From Gimesia sp. (GTDB lineage Bacteria > Planctomycetota > Planctomycetia > Planctomycetales > Planctomycetaceae), in assembly GCF_040219335.1 (NCBI RefSeq), contig NZ_JAVJSQ010000004.1, positions 620,001-684,000 of the forward strand: a stretch of 64,000 bases of DNA. The letters run 5' to 3'. The stretch's first letter is position 1; the number at the start of each line of letters is the position of its first letter. Positions 1 through 9,206 of the stretch are shown here, piece by piece. The position numbers and the translations under genes are program-made. Below the pieces are notes generated by a model, which saw only the letters and a list, made by a program, of their open reading frames with translations, was not told where the DNA came from and searched no databases.

Positions 1-2
1 TT

Positions 3-377
3 ACGGGCGGTTACTGTCTGTTTTTTGGCACAGTTCTCTTCGCGGTCAGCCTCGTGATGCACCCAACGATTCTGATTGGCGCGGTACTGCATCTCATCAC
101 AGGCCTGCTCTATTTTCTGCTGGCGAAAGGGATTCAACAGAGATCAGAACGGAGCATCGCCGCATTGACGCTTTTTTCTGTTGTCCTGTCTGCAGCCAGT
201 TTCACAGCCATTCTGTATATGGTCCTGGAGGACTGGAATATACCGGCACTGATTGGACTGACGATCTTCCTGATCATCAATCTGCAGCTCTTCATTGAAC
301 TGATCCTCTGGAAACGACTTCGCAGACGACTTTCCAGCACACTGGAAAGTCAGTCACAAGATTCACCCCCAAATTAA
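3..377 (+). CDS. Integral membrane protein, 5' end outside the window
   Basis: The reading frame is open from base 3 and already encodes a hydrophobic stretch before the first GTG (54) and ATG (57), so the true start most likely lies upstream and this is a C-terminal fragment. Four hydrophobic segments can be seen: one before the GTG, one at about ILIGAVLHLITGLLYFLLA, one around the LTLFSVVLSAASFTAI stretch, and one around IGLTIFLIINLQLFIELI. It ends in a basic then polar tail (KRLRRR followed by Ser/Gln-rich residues). I do not recognise the family. No neighbour upstream is visible, so no function is proposed. Confidence refers to its being a real coding region. Confidence 0.6.
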   Translation, partial: TGGYCLFFGTVLFAVSLVMHPTILIGAVLHLITGLLYFLLAKGIQQRSERSIAALTLFSVVLSAASFTAILYMVLEDWNIPALIGLTIFLIINLQLFIELILWKRLRRRLSSTLESQSQDSPPN

Positions 378-671
378 TCAGCATCATTGAAAGCTACATT
401 TCCCAAGGCCTCAGCGTTGCACAAAGTGCAGCTCGCGTTAATTCATCAGAGCTGGACTCCTGAAACCGGTCCAGTCTCAAAAAGGTTCCATTTCATCAGC
501 GATAAGAGCTGATCTGAGAAGACACCAGTTTCCCCCAGAGGTTCGAACGACTATCATCAGTAAAACATATTCAAACGAGGCCCGCCTGGGACTTGAGTTC
601 GTGCTTTCAATCTCACTCTAAACTCAATGATTACTCAGACGAAAGACATCGACTTTGAAGGAACTTCCTGC

Positions 672-1640
672 ATGCCACCCTCATCGTACAACTCTCATTA
701 CCAGATCAGCTCTCTGTTAATCATGATGGCGATCCTGTTGTTTGCTGATATCACACAGGCTGAGGAACTGAATGGTAACGCTGTCATCCGCCATAAAACA
801 GGTGATTCGGAGATCGTCATTACGACGACTAATCGATTAGCCGGGGCTATTCATTCTCTGACATGGAATGGGAAAGAATTCATTGACAGTTTCGATCACG
901 GCAGACAATTGCAGTCTGCCGCCAGCTTTGACTGCGCCAGACCGGGAGAATTCTGGGCTGAGTGTTTTAATCCAACCGAAGCGGGCTCTCGCTCAGATGG
1001 TGCAGGCCCTTCTTCCTCCAGCAGGCTGCTTCGCATCCAGGCTCAGGGAAATCAACTCACCACAACGACTCAGATGGCGTACTGGCTGGCCCCCGGGCAA
1101 AAGTCATCAGGCAGGCCTGCACTTAACAAGAGGATACTTTCTAATCATCAACTGACGAAACAGGTTCGCATCGGCTATCAGAATCTTGACCAGGTACTCG
1201 ACTACCGGGTGACATTTACAATCCCTGCAGGAGAGCAGCATCATTATGCCCAGTTTGAAGCTCTCACCGGTTACATGCCTGCCGAGTTCGAGTCATTCTG
1301 GAAACTCGATCCAATAACGGGAACGCTCACCCCCCTGAACGATGGACCGGGTGAGCAGAGATTTCCAGTCATCCTGAGCACCAAAGATCAGCAATATGCC
1401 ATGGGCGTCTTCTCTCCTGATCAGCCGGCTCCCGGCTTTGAACACGCCGGCTATGGTCGCTTTCGGTTTGCGCCACAGAAAGTGGTGAAATGGAACTGTG
1501 TGTTTCGTGTCCGCGATCCCCAGGGAGTGGCAGCAGGTTCCTATTCGTACCAGGTCTTCGTTGCCGTGGGTACTCTCGAAGATGTGCGACGAAATCTAAT
1601 GGACCTCATTATAAAGTCCGGGCAAAAGATCGAAAAATAA
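672..1640 (+). CDS. Secreted protein of unknown function
   Basis: About 322 residues. The frame is open from an ATG at 627, but the ATG at 672 is preceded by AAGGA nine bases away and begins a good signal peptide (hydrophobic core LLIMMAILLFA, cleavage likely after TQA), so 672 is preferred. The mature protein contains the segments ITTTNRLAGAIHSLTWNGKE and NPTEAGSRSDG and looks beta-rich, which reminds me of secreted, galactose-mutarotase-like sandwich proteins of planctomycetes. This resemblance is only an impression. No catalytic motif can be named. It is probably exported to the periplasm or cell surface. It stands alone, with the next gene convergent. Confidence 0.7.
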   Translation: MPPSSYNSHYQISSLLIMMAILLFADITQAEELNGNAVIRHKTGDSEIVITTTNRLAGAIHSLTWNGKEFIDSFDHGRQLQSAASFDCARPGEFWAECFNPTEAGSRSDGAGPSSSSRLLRIQAQGNQLTTTTQMAYWLAPGQKSSGRPALNKRILSNHQLTKQVRIGYQNLDQVLDYRVTFTIPAGEQHHYAQFEALTGYMPAEFESFWKLDPITGTLTPLNDGPGEQRFPVILSTKDQQYAMGVFSPDQPAPGFEHAGYGRFRFAPQKVVKWNCVFRVRDPQGVAAGSYSYQVFVAVGTLEDVRRNLMDLIIKSGQKIEK

Positions 1641-1691
1641 CTTTGAGTGAAGTTGTCTCTATGATGGAACGAACAATAATCGAAAGTAGTT

Positions 1692-2300
1692 CTACTCTGA
1701 CGCCGAAAGCGTGCGATACGGTTGATACCGGTAATACTTGGGGCGATCATCCAGACGGACGTGGAGCCAGGCCACTCCTGCTCCTGCAGTACTTAACCAG
1801 ACAGGTTGTTCACTGACTCGCTGCTGCATGACACTGCCGATCGTTTTCCAGAATACCAGAACCTGTGCCTGGGGGGCTCGACGAACAAAATCCGCCAGAT
1901 GACAGTAATCAAGCTCGGCAGAAGCTGGGCAGGGAACAATCAGGATCGCATCACGTCCCAGATTCGAAAAACTCACAACAGCTTTATGCGGAACGATTGA
2001 GAAATGCTCGGCAAACGTTTCTCGGTCCACTGGACGATCCAACGTGGGGCTGTCAATGATCACAAACTCAAAAGGTCGACTTAGGGTTGAGGCTGTGACT
2101 GGAGGCGTCTCCCAGCGGAACGCTGTGAAAGGTAGTGCTGCCAGCATATCGGTGAACCAGAGACTGAATTCCGTGTCTTCCTGCCACAGTTCCAGTACGT
2201 CCGCAAAGCGAACAACCTGTGAATCTTCCACAACCTGGAAACGCAGCATCCCGGACTCTGACAGCGACTCTTGTTGAAGCTTCCACATGATATGCAGCAT
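1692..2300 (-). CDS. DUF6940 family protein
   Basis: 202 residues, cytoplasmic, no signal peptide. The layout matches what I know of the DUF6940 family: an N-terminal ADVLELWQ-type segment, then FRWETPPVT, FEFVIIDSP, FAEHF, DAILIVPCP, and a C-terminal PVWLSTAGAGVAWLHVRLDD followed by RPKYY. The family is usually about 200 residues, so this copy is full length. Its function is unknown; the conserved RWETPP and VRLDDRPKYY blocks suggest an enzyme fold but no reaction is established. An alternative ATG lies four codons inside the chosen start. It converges on the secreted protein gene and is divergent from the endonuclease V gene. Confidence 0.75.
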   Translation of the reverse strand: MLHIMWKLQQESLSESGMLRFQVVEDSQVVRFADVLELWQEDTEFSLWFTDMLAALPFTAFRWETPPVTASTLSRPFEFVIIDSPTLDRPVDRETFAEHFSIVPHKAVVSFSNLGRDAILIVPCPASAELDYCHLADFVRRAPQAQVLVFWKTIGSVMQQRVSEQPVWLSTAGAGVAWLHVRLDDRPKYYRYQPYRTLSASE

Positions 2301-2401
2301 TTCCCTGTCGTGACTCCTGTCTGGAAATATGATTCGCGACAGGTATGATAGGCTTCAATCCAACTATCGCATTGTAAGAGAGTCAGTCGAAATCCGTAAA
2401 A

Positions 2402-2913
2402 GTGTTTCCCGTGAATCTCGCTTTAGACGTATATTACCATCCAGACGATTCAGCCACAGTCGCAGGACTTCTGTTCGACGACTGGGAATCAGACCAGGTA
2501 GCCGAAACGCTCCTCAAATCGATCCCCGAGGTTGCGGAGTATGAACCGGGACAATTCTACAAACGCGAACTCCCCTGCCTGCTTGCTTTGATCGCAGACG
2601 TGAAACCCGAACTGGAAACCATCGTCATCGATGGTTACGTCACACTGGGAGCAGACCTGCGTCCTGGCCTGGGCACCTGTCTCTATCAGGACCTGGGAGA
2701 AGAAATCCCCATCATTGGCGTTGCAAAATCCGTTTTAATCAGACTCCCGCGGAAACGGAAATCCTGCGCGGCAACAGCCAGAATCCGCTGTTCGTCACTG
2801 CACTGGGAATTCCACTGACAGATGCGCAGCAGAAAATCAAATCGATGCACGGTCCATTCCGCATTCCCACTCTGTTAAAGCAGGTCGATCAACTCTGCAG
2901 AGTGGAAAATTGA
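2402..2913 (+). pseudogene. nfi: Endonuclease V, interrupted by a one-base frameshift
   Basis: Endonuclease V cleaves DNA next to deaminated adenine (hypoxanthine). The first part (from GTG 2402, or GTG 2411) contains LALDVYY, the VIDGYV block, GLGTCLY and PIIGVAKS, all hallmarks of the family. Right after AKS, at a run of four T (2733-2736), the frame leaves the family sequence. Continuing in the frame that starts at 2734 gives FNQTPAETEILRG, PLFVTALGIPL, and the closing MHGPFRIPTLLK block, ending at the TGA at 2911-2913. One missing T restores a complete short (about 170-residue) endonuclease V. Read as given, the product stops at 2818 with an unrelated tail. A sequencing error in the homopolymer is as likely as a true mutation. 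Confidence 0.85.
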
Positions 2914-2920
2914 ATGGGGC

Positions 2921-4507
2921 TCAAACCTGTGGTGCTGCTGCGAGGACAGCCTCAGATACCCCTGAGGCATACTTCATAAAGTTCTGATTAAATGCGTGCG
3001 CCAGTTTTTTCGCGGTCTCCTTGTAGGCACTCTGATCCGCCCAGGAGTTATGAGGCACGAGCATTTTGGAATCCACATCGGGGCATTTAGTCACGGTCGC
3101 GGTTCCGAAAATCGGGTCGACTTCGGTCGGAGCGTGATTCAGTGTTCCGGAATGGATCGCGTCAATGATTGCACGCGTGTGCTGCAGACTGATTCGATTG
3201 CCGACGCCATAGGCACCTCCGTTCCAACCAGTGTTGACCAGCCAGACATTGGCATTGTACTTCCGGATTTTCTCCGCCAGCAGATCCGCATATTTACCGG
3301 GATGCCAGACCAGGAACGGCCCACCAAAACAGGGAGAGAAGGTGGCTTCTGGTTCGTTGACTCCCATTTCGGTGCCAGCCACTTTCGCAGTATAACCGCT
3401 GATAAAGTGGTACATCGCCTGCTCCGGGGTCAGCTTACTTACAGGAGGCAGTACGCCGAACGCATCACAGGTCAGGAAAATCACATCGGTAGGATGATCT
3501 GCCACACAGGGAATTTTTGCACTGGGCATGTATTCGATCGGATATGCCCCGCGGGTATTTTGCGTGAAACTCGTATCATTGAAGTCCACGTGGTGATGCG
3601 CCTCGTCATAAACCACATTCTCCAGTACCGCCCCATAGCGCAGTGCCTGGAAGATTTCCGGTTCATTCTCGCGGGACAGATAGATAGCCTTTGCGTAACA
3701 GCCGCCTTCAATATTGAAGATGCCGTTATCGGTCCAGCAGTGTTCATCGTCTCCAATCAGATACCGCTTAGGATCAGCTGAAAGCGTTGTTTTCCCCGTT
3801 CCTGACAATCCGAAGAGAACAGAGGAACGCCCCGTCTGGCGATCGGCGGTCGCCGAGCAGTGCATTGAGAGAATCCCCCGCTTGGGCATCAGGTAGTTCA
3901 TGACTGTGAAGATGCCTTTTTTCATTTCGCCGGCATACTCGGTCCCCAGAATGACGATCTCACCATCCTCAATACTTAAATCGACGCTGGTTTTGGATGT
4001 CATCCCCGTAGTGAATCGATTCGCGGGGAATGTGCCTGCATTATAAATCACGTAGTCCGGCTTTCCGAAATCCTTCAACTGTTCTTCGGTCGGACGAATC
4101 AGCATGTTGTGCATGAATAATGCATGATACGGACGTGAGCAGATCACGCGGACTTTGATCTGGTATTCCGGATCCCAGCCTGCAAACGCATCGATAACGT
4201 AGAGATGCGGGCAGATATTCAGATAGTCGGTTGCCCGCTCGCGGTTACAGTAAAAGGCATGCTGATCCAGGGGGTAATTCACATCGCCCCACCAGATATC
4301 TTCCTGGGAATTCTTGTGTTTGACGACCCGTTTGTCTTTGGGGGAACGACCGGTCTTCTCACCTGAATAAGCAAGCAGCGCTCCCGTATCGGAAATTGAA
4401 GTTCCCGGCTCATAGCGTATGGCTTCTTCGTACAACATCGAAGGATCAGGGTTCCGCATGACCCAATCTACATTGATTCCATGCTCCGACAGATCAAACG
4501 ACTCCAT
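2921..4507 (-). CDS. pckA: Phosphoenolpyruvate carboxykinase (ATP)
   Basis: Catalyses oxaloacetate + ATP to PEP + ADP + CO2, the first committed step of gluconeogenesis, in the cytoplasm. The protein has the ATP-type signatures: RSPKDKR near the N-terminus, the P-loop GLSGTGKTTLSAD in the middle, then the metal-binding LIGDDEHCW and the NIEGGCYAK block. Length (about 528 residues) fits the family. An ATG at 4519 is in frame, but the ATG at 4507 has GGAG six bases upstream and is preferred. It is separated from oleD by about 180 bases that must hold its promoter, so it is probably transcribed on its own. The 3' end lies only seven bases from the convergent endonuclease V gene. Confidence 0.96.
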   Translation of the reverse strand: MESFDLSEHGINVDWVMRNPDPSMLYEEAIRYEPGTSISDTGALLAYSGEKTGRSPKDKRVVKHKNSQEDIWWGDVNYPLDQHAFYCNRERATDYLNICPHLYVIDAFAGWDPEYQIKVRVICSRPYHALFMHNMLIRPTEEQLKDFGKPDYVIYNAGTFPANRFTTGMTSKTSVDLSIEDGEIVILGTEYAGEMKKGIFTVMNYLMPKRGILSMHCSATADRQTGRSSVLFGLSGTGKTTLSADPKRYLIGDDEHCWTDNGIFNIEGGCYAKAIYLSRENEPEIFQALRYGAVLENVVYDEAHHHVDFNDTSFTQNTRGAYPIEYMPSAKIPCVADHPTDVIFLTCDAFGVLPPVSKLTPEQAMYHFISGYTAKVAGTEMGVNEPEATFSPCFGGPFLVWHPGKYADLLAEKIRKYNANVWLVNTGWNGGAYGVGNRISLQHTRAIIDAIHSGTLNHAPTEVDPIFGTATVTKCPDVDSKMLVPHNSWADQSAYKETAKKLAHAFNQNFMKYASGVSEAVLAAAPQV

Positions 4508-4685
4508 TTTCTTCTCCATTTCGAGAACTCAATTCACAGCAAACACAGCCTGCCCATCACCGCCAGTCCAAATCATACAACTTGAGGAAAGGGCGCGTCG
4601 TAAGTTTAATATCATGCTGCGCTTTCACCAAGAGTGATTCTCACCTGCAGGTCCGGTTTTCTGAGAAGAAAAGAAGTTCAGAGGC

Positions 4686-5687
4686 CTATCGGGCAGCCAG
4701 ACGCTGCAGTTCTGGTTCCATTCGCTGCATCGCTTCATCAAAAGTGACCAGAGGTGCATATCCGAAATCAAGTCGGGCACGACTGATATCATAGTAGTGA
4801 GAACTGCTCAACTGAGAGGCAAGAAAGCGGGTCATCGGCGGTTCACCTGGAAGGTGCAACGTACGGTACAAAAATTCCAATACGCTGCCGATCCGCTTGG
4901 CGGCCTTGACCGAAATCCGCTTTTCAACGGGTGGCAGTCCCGCCAAAGCCAGCAGTTGGTTAATCCAGGCCCACATCACCACCGGTTCCGGCTCATTGAT
5001 GAAATAGGCCTGTCCACCAACGGGAGAATCGCAATACAGACGTGCGGCAGCCTGCAGATGGGCCGCTGCCGCGTTTTCCACATAGCACATTGAGATCAGG
5101 TTCTCGCCCGTTCCCACCTGCCTTAAGCGACCGGATTTCGCACGCTGAATCAGTCGGGGAATCAGATGATTGTCACGCGGGCCCCAGATCAGATGCGGTC
5201 TCAAAGCAACGGTCGCCAGACCACGCGTCCCATTGGCCGCCAGGACAGCCTGCTCAGCCAGCATCTTTGTGTGTGGATAATGACAGAGAAAGTTCTGGCT
5301 ATAAGGGAGTTTCTCACTGGCATTTTCATGCGCAGAGCCATCGTAGACCACACTCGGAGAACTCGTATAAATCAGACGCGTCACTCCCTGTGACTGACAG
5401 GCTTCTAGAACGTTCAAAGTCCCTTGAGTATTAATACCGTAGAAATAATCCCACGGTCCCCAGATGCCGGAGACAGCTGCCGTATGATAGACCGTCTCAA
5501 TGCCAGTACAGGCTCGCTCTACTGCAGCAGCATCGCGAATATCCCCCTGGATGGTTTCGACATTCAACTCCTTGAGGCGAGGATACTCTCCACGACAAAA
5601 AACGCGGACCGTCTCCCCTGCTTCGACCAGTTGTTCGACGATATAGAGCCCCAGGAATCCGCCTCCCCCGGTCACGAGGACTTTCAT
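4686..5687 (-). CDS. oleD: OleD-like NAD(P)-dependent reductase (SDR family)
   Basis: 333 residues of the extended short-chain dehydrogenase / 3-beta-hydroxysteroid dehydrogenase type. The N-terminal nucleotide-binding loop TGGGGFLG starts at residue 6, YTSSPSVV carries the Ser of the active site, and YPHTK holds the catalytic Tyr-Lys pair. In olefin biosynthesis OleD reduces 2-alkyl-3-ketoacids made by OleA to the beta-hydroxy acids used by OleC. The assignment rests on the fold plus the neighbour: its ATG overlaps the stop of the oleC-like gene by four bases, so the two are translationally coupled. OleA and OleB are not in the window. It could also act on another hydroxyacid or sterol-like substrate. 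Confidence 0.85.
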   Translation of the reverse strand: MKVLVTGGGGFLGLYIVEQLVEAGETVRVFCRGEYPRLKELNVETIQGDIRDAAAVERACTGIETVYHTAAVSGIWGPWDYFYGINTQGTLNVLEACQSQGVTRLIYTSSPSVVYDGSAHENASEKLPYSQNFLCHYPHTKMLAEQAVLAANGTRGLATVALRPHLIWGPRDNHLIPRLIQRAKSGRLRQVGTGENLISMCYVENAAAAHLQAAARLYCDSPVGGQAYFINEPEPVVMWAWINQLLALAGLPPVEKRISVKAAKRIGSVLEFLYRTLHLPGEPPMTRFLASQLSSSHYYDISRARLDFGYAPLVTFDEAMQRMEPELQRLAAR

Positions 5688-7345
5688 GTAACCAGCCTTT
5701 CGGCCCAGGGAGCCAGCTTTTCGCGAAAGATTTTCACATTATGCCTGATATCAACGGGTAACGATTTATGAAACAGGACCGTTTCAATTGACTGCGTGAG
5801 TGCATTCGCCTGCCCCAGCTCGAGCAGTTCCTCTGTCAGTTGTTTGCGTGCTGTCTGACTTTGCGGAAAGTCCCCCTGCTCCGGCTCTACAATAATCACC
5901 GGACGTTGTTTTGGTTTCTCACCTACGCCCACCAGAGCACAACGGTAAATCCGCGGATGCTGATTGAATATCGCCTCGCAACAGATGGTAAACATCGGGC
6001 CCTCGGCCGTTTCAACCATATGTGCTTTCCGGCCACAGAACCAGAGCTTTCCATGTTCATCCCGGTAACCCACATCCCCCATGCGGTGCCAGAACTGTGC
6101 TCCATCTGGAATTTTTGCCAGACGCGTCGCTTCGGGACGCAGGAAATATTCACGAGTGGCCATCGGCCCCTGGACGATGATTTCTCCGATCTCCCCGACA
6201 GGAAGTTCTTCTGCCTGTTCGATCGACTCGAGGGGCTCGTTATGAATCCGAATGATTTTGACCTGCACCCCGGGAAACGGAATTCCCACACAGGTCCCGG
6301 CTCCTGTCGCCGTCAGTTTTGAGGTCTCTTCCAGTACCTCACGTCCACAGATGGAAGCAACCGGCAGCGATTCTGTCGCTCCATACGGAGTATTGATGTC
6401 CGCATCCGCACAACTTAATGTCTGACGCATCCGTTGAATGACATGGACGGGAACGGGGGCACCAGCAGAAAGCACACGTTTTAGAGAAGGAAGTTTAATG
6501 CCGTGCTCTTCACAGTACCGGCCAATCCGATTCCACATCGCGGGAGAACCAAAGGCCTGCGTCACCCCCTGATCATTCATCTGGCGGATGATTTTCTCCG
6601 GATTAACCAGGGCCGGCTTCGTCGGATCCATATCGGGCACGACGGTGGTCACCCCCATCGCCGAATTGAAGAGTGCAAACAGCGGGAACCCCGGCAGATC
6701 GACTTCACCCGGCTGGATCTGGTAATAATCGCGTAAGAGATCTACCTGAGACCAGAACATGCCATGCTCATAGGCCACCCCTTTAGGGGGACCTGTGCTC
6801 CCGCTGGTGAATATGATCGCCGCCGGATCGGTGCGATCCCGTTGAATGATTTCAAACGGGGTCCATTCTTTCCCCAGTAACCAGTCATAGTCGATTCCTG
6901 ATGTCAGAACCGGCTTACCAACAGTCACGTTCAGGCGGGCTTTGGGAAAGTCGCGTCGCTTGATCTTGCGAAACAACTGTGCCAGCGGAATCGCAACAAA
7001 ACCTTCAGGCTCCACTTCGGCCAGACAGCGAATAATATTTTTTCGCCCCATTCCCGGATCGATCAGAATGATCACCGCTCCCGCCTTGAACAGCGCAAAG
7101 GTGAGTGCAATGAACTCCAGACTGGGACGCACCATCAGGGCCATCCGGGTTCCCGGCTTCACTCCCAACTCAATCAGTCCCCGCGCCAGGCGATCACTCT
7201 CCTGGTCCAGTTGCTGAAAGGTCAGACTGCTGTAGGTATATCGGCCCTGCCGGTCCTGACCCGCGGGAAAGACCACCGCTTTCTGGTGCGGCCAGACCTG
7301 AGCGGACTGGCTAAGACGATCGGCGATATTAAATTGATCAGACAT
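5684..7345 (-). CDS. oleC: OleC-like AMP-dependent ligase (beta-lactone synthetase)
   Basis: 553 residues of the acyl-adenylating (ANL) superfamily. The phosphate-binding loop [11 protein letters not shown] lies near residue 180, the adenine-binding segment [10 protein letters not shown] follows, then [18 protein letters not shown], and near the C-terminus [18 protein letters not shown] carries the catalytic Lys. That last block is typical of OleC. OleC closes beta-hydroxy acids to beta-lactones, which OleB decarboxylates to long-chain olefins found in the membranes of several planctomycetes. The gene is coupled to oleD by a 4-base overlap and follows the fhcC-like gene after 39 bases, so the three may share a transcript. 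A generic fatty-acyl-CoA ligase is the alternative. Confidence 0.87.
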   Translation of the reverse strand: MSDQFNIADRLSQSAQVWPHQKAVVFPAGQDRQGRYTYSSLTFQQLDQESDRLARGLIELGVKPGTRMALMVRPSLEFIALTFALFKAGAVIILIDPGMGRKNIIRCLAEVEPEGFVAIPLAQLFRKIKRRDFPKARLNVTVGKPVLTSGIDYDWLLGKEWTPFEIIQRDRTDPAAIIFTSGSTGPPKGVAYEHGMFWSQVDLLRDYYQIQPGEVDLPGFPLFALFNSAMGVTTVVPDMDPTKPALVNPEKIIRQMNDQGVTQAFGSPAMWNRIGRYCEEHGIKLPSLKRVLSAGAPVPVHVIQRMRQTLSCADADINTPYGATESLPVASICGREVLEETSKLTATGAGTCVGIPFPGVQVKIIRIHNEPLESIEQAEELPVGEIGEIIVQGPMATREYFLRPEATRLAKIPDGAQFWHRMGDVGYRDEHGKLWFCGRKAHMVETAEGPMFTICCEAIFNQHPRIYRCALVGVGEKPKQRPVIIVEPEQGDFPQSQTARKQLTEELLELGQANALTQSIETVLFHKSLPVDIRHNVKIFREKLAPWAERLVT

Positions 7346-7384
7346 GACAGACAGGTACGCAGCTTCCGAAACAGGGAAAGTCCT

Positions 7385-8206
7385 TTACTGGCGAACCAGA
7401 ATTTCTCCCTTACCCAAGGTCAGAAAATCGCCGCAGTAGCGGCGATATTCACTGCTGAAACAGTTCTCCGGAACCGGAAAACCGGTTTGCGCCAACTTGC
7501 GCAGAAAAAACGAGAGCCATGTCGGCCGATAAAGGCATGAGTAGCGAAATGTGGGCAGCAGATCCGGCGTTCCCGCATCTCCCAGCAGCCCGAGTGTCCC
7601 TCTCCGCATTCCAGCTCCGGCCAGTGCCCCCATTTTGCCGAAAGTAAAAATGGAACCGGCAATCATATCAAACCCGGTCGCATCGCCGGCATCACCCCCG
7701 ATGACAATCGTGCCACGACGCATCCGATGCCCGGTTTCATTACCGACATGGCCATTGACTGTGATGGTGCCTCCCCGCATCCCACGTTTACTGCCAGGAT
7801 AGGCAGCTCCAAGAAGATCGCCGGCATTACCTTGAATGCTGAGTGTCCCTCCCTGCATCTCAGTCGCGGCACAATCGGCGACATCTCCTTCAACGAGAAT
7901 TTCACCGCCTGTCATCTCCGCCCCCAGATGCATGCCGGCACTGCCTTCCACACGGATGCGACCTCGTGAGAGACCGGCACCAATGTATTTCAGTCGCGAA
8001 CAATCACCTGTAAAGACCAACAGATCCGACTCTGCATCGCTCTGCTGGACATCAAAGAATTCCCCCACGGTAGACTGACGATTGCCCCACAGAACGGGTA
8101 GCGCACAGATCTGTCTCAGTGACTGACCACTCACTGATTCATGACTCACCGAGTTTACTTCGAGAGAGACCGGGAGTGTCTGTTTAAGCGTAAACGTGAG
8201 GGCCAT
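7385..8206 (-). CDS. fhcC: Formylmethanofuran dehydrogenase subunit C homologue (FhcC-like)
   Basis: 273 residues, built largely of repeated GxxMxxGxIxVxG units (for example GAEMTGGEILVEGDVAD, TEMQGGTLSIQGNAGD, HRMRRGTIVIGGDAGD), the beta-helix of FwdC/FhcC and of the GltB C-terminal domain. In bacteria with tetrahydromethanopterin-linked C1 metabolism, FhcC is part of the formyltransferase/hydrolase complex FhcABCD that releases formate. Planctomycetes are known to carry these genes. The N-terminal 60 and C-terminal 50 residues lie outside the repeat part. FhcA, B and D are not near it here, so its exact partner is uncertain. It lies 15 bases downstream of a secreted-protein gene and 39 bases upstream of oleC on the same strand. 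Confidence 0.85.
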   Translation of the reverse strand: MALTFTLKQTLPVSLEVNSVSHESVSGQSLRQICALPVLWGNRQSTVGEFFDVQQSDAESDLLVFTGDCSRLKYIGAGLSRGRIRVEGSAGMHLGAEMTGGEILVEGDVADCAATEMQGGTLSIQGNAGDLLGAAYPGSKRGMRGGTITVNGHVGNETGHRMRRGTIVIGGDAGDATGFDMIAGSIFTFGKMGALAGAGMRRGTLGLLGDAGTPDLLPTFRYSCLYRPTWLSFFLRKLAQTGFPVPENCFSSEYRRYCGDFLTLGKGEILVRQ

Positions 8207-8221
8207 TCGGGATGTTCTATA

Positions 8222-9019
8222 TCAGCTGTTGACGGTTTTCTGGCCCATGTTAGCCAGACCTTCGATGAAACGCCGTGCTGACAGATAATCATTGGGAACC
8301 ATGTCCCGGATCTGTCCCCGCAGCTGATTCTTCATGACCTGTGCTTCGTTATAAATCTCCTGCGAGATTTCGGAAGTGACACCGGTCGAATCACGCAGTT
8401 TGAAGAGCTCTTGCATTTTATCGCGAGATGCTTTGTATTCTTCTCCCATCAAAGCTTCGGGCCAGGAGATTTCCCCGGTTGCAGGATTCAGCTGGCTGGC
8501 ACTCAGTGTGGTATCAGTTTGCGTAAAGCCAGGCTCGTAATACACGGGAGTTCCGGTCTCGCGACGCTTCTCGTTCTCTTCAACTCTCTTCTTACGAGCG
8601 GCTTCCTGCTGTGCTTCCCGTTCTTTCTGCTCGGCAGCCCGTTGCTGATTATAGGCCCGCTGTGCCTTTTGTACCGACACGTAGGTATCAGCCAGTTTCT
8701 TCTGGTTTTCGATATACTTGCCCTGAGCGTCCTGGTAATTCACCAGCGCCTTGGTGTGATCCACCTGGGCCTGTCCTCGAGCACGCACCAGATCAGCCAT
8801 TCCCTGATAACGGGAACCGAGCGCATCCACCGGAGAGCCCCAGTTGCCAGTGTAGTATCCGCCATACCAGGGACTGTAAATCGCCGGACTGTAGCTGCCG
8901 GGCCAGTAATAAACATTGTTGTTTCTATACCAGGGACCTGCCTTCAGGAAATGACCAGCAGAAAACAGTGTAATGATTCCCAGTAACAACATGCTCATTT
9001 TCAAAGTGACTGTTTTCAT
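8222..9019 (-). CDS. Secreted coiled-coil protein of planctomycete type
   Basis: 265 residues. The N-terminus is a signal peptide (KMSMLLLGIITLFSAGHF core). The mature protein starts with an aromatic, Tyr/Trp/Gly/Pro-rich stretch (WYRNNNVYYWPGSYSP and onward), followed by a long charged helix of Lys, Glu, Gln and Arg (residues about 75-160) that should form a coiled coil, and a smaller helical C-terminal part. I have no functional assignment; proteins of this build are common in planctomycete secretomes. It precedes the fhcC-like gene by 15 bases. The 190 bases upstream, shared with the divergent HEAT-repeat gene, should contain promoters for both. Confidence 0.75.
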   Translation of the reverse strand: MKTVTLKMSMLLLGIITLFSAGHFLKAGPWYRNNNVYYWPGSYSPAIYSPWYGGYYTGNWGSPVDALGSRYQGMADLVRARGQAQVDHTKALVNYQDAQGKYIENQKKLADTYVSVQKAQRAYNQQRAAEQKEREAQQEAARKKRVEENEKRRETGTPVYYEPGFTQTDTTLSASQLNPATGEISWPEALMGEEYKASRDKMQELFKLRDSTGVTSEISQEIYNEAQVMKNQLRGQIRDMVPNDYLSARRFIEGLANMGQKTVNS

Positions 9020-9206
9020 GTTCGACCTCAGAGCGGAATTTGAGTGTAGTTCACGTGACTGCCCGAAATCTGATTCGCAGCAGACGGCTTGTGTGATTTC
9101 CTGATGAATCCGAGTGGAAATACTTGATTTTTAAACTCGGATCATGATATCAATTATAGCATAATGTTCTCGAATCTTTTTCGCCAGTCTTTCATCTGAA
9201 GGTAAG

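Noticed and set aside
2996-3781. Long open frame (261 codons) on the + strand opposite pckA
   Set aside because: It is the antisense of a clearly coding, well-conserved gene; its protein has no recognisable features.
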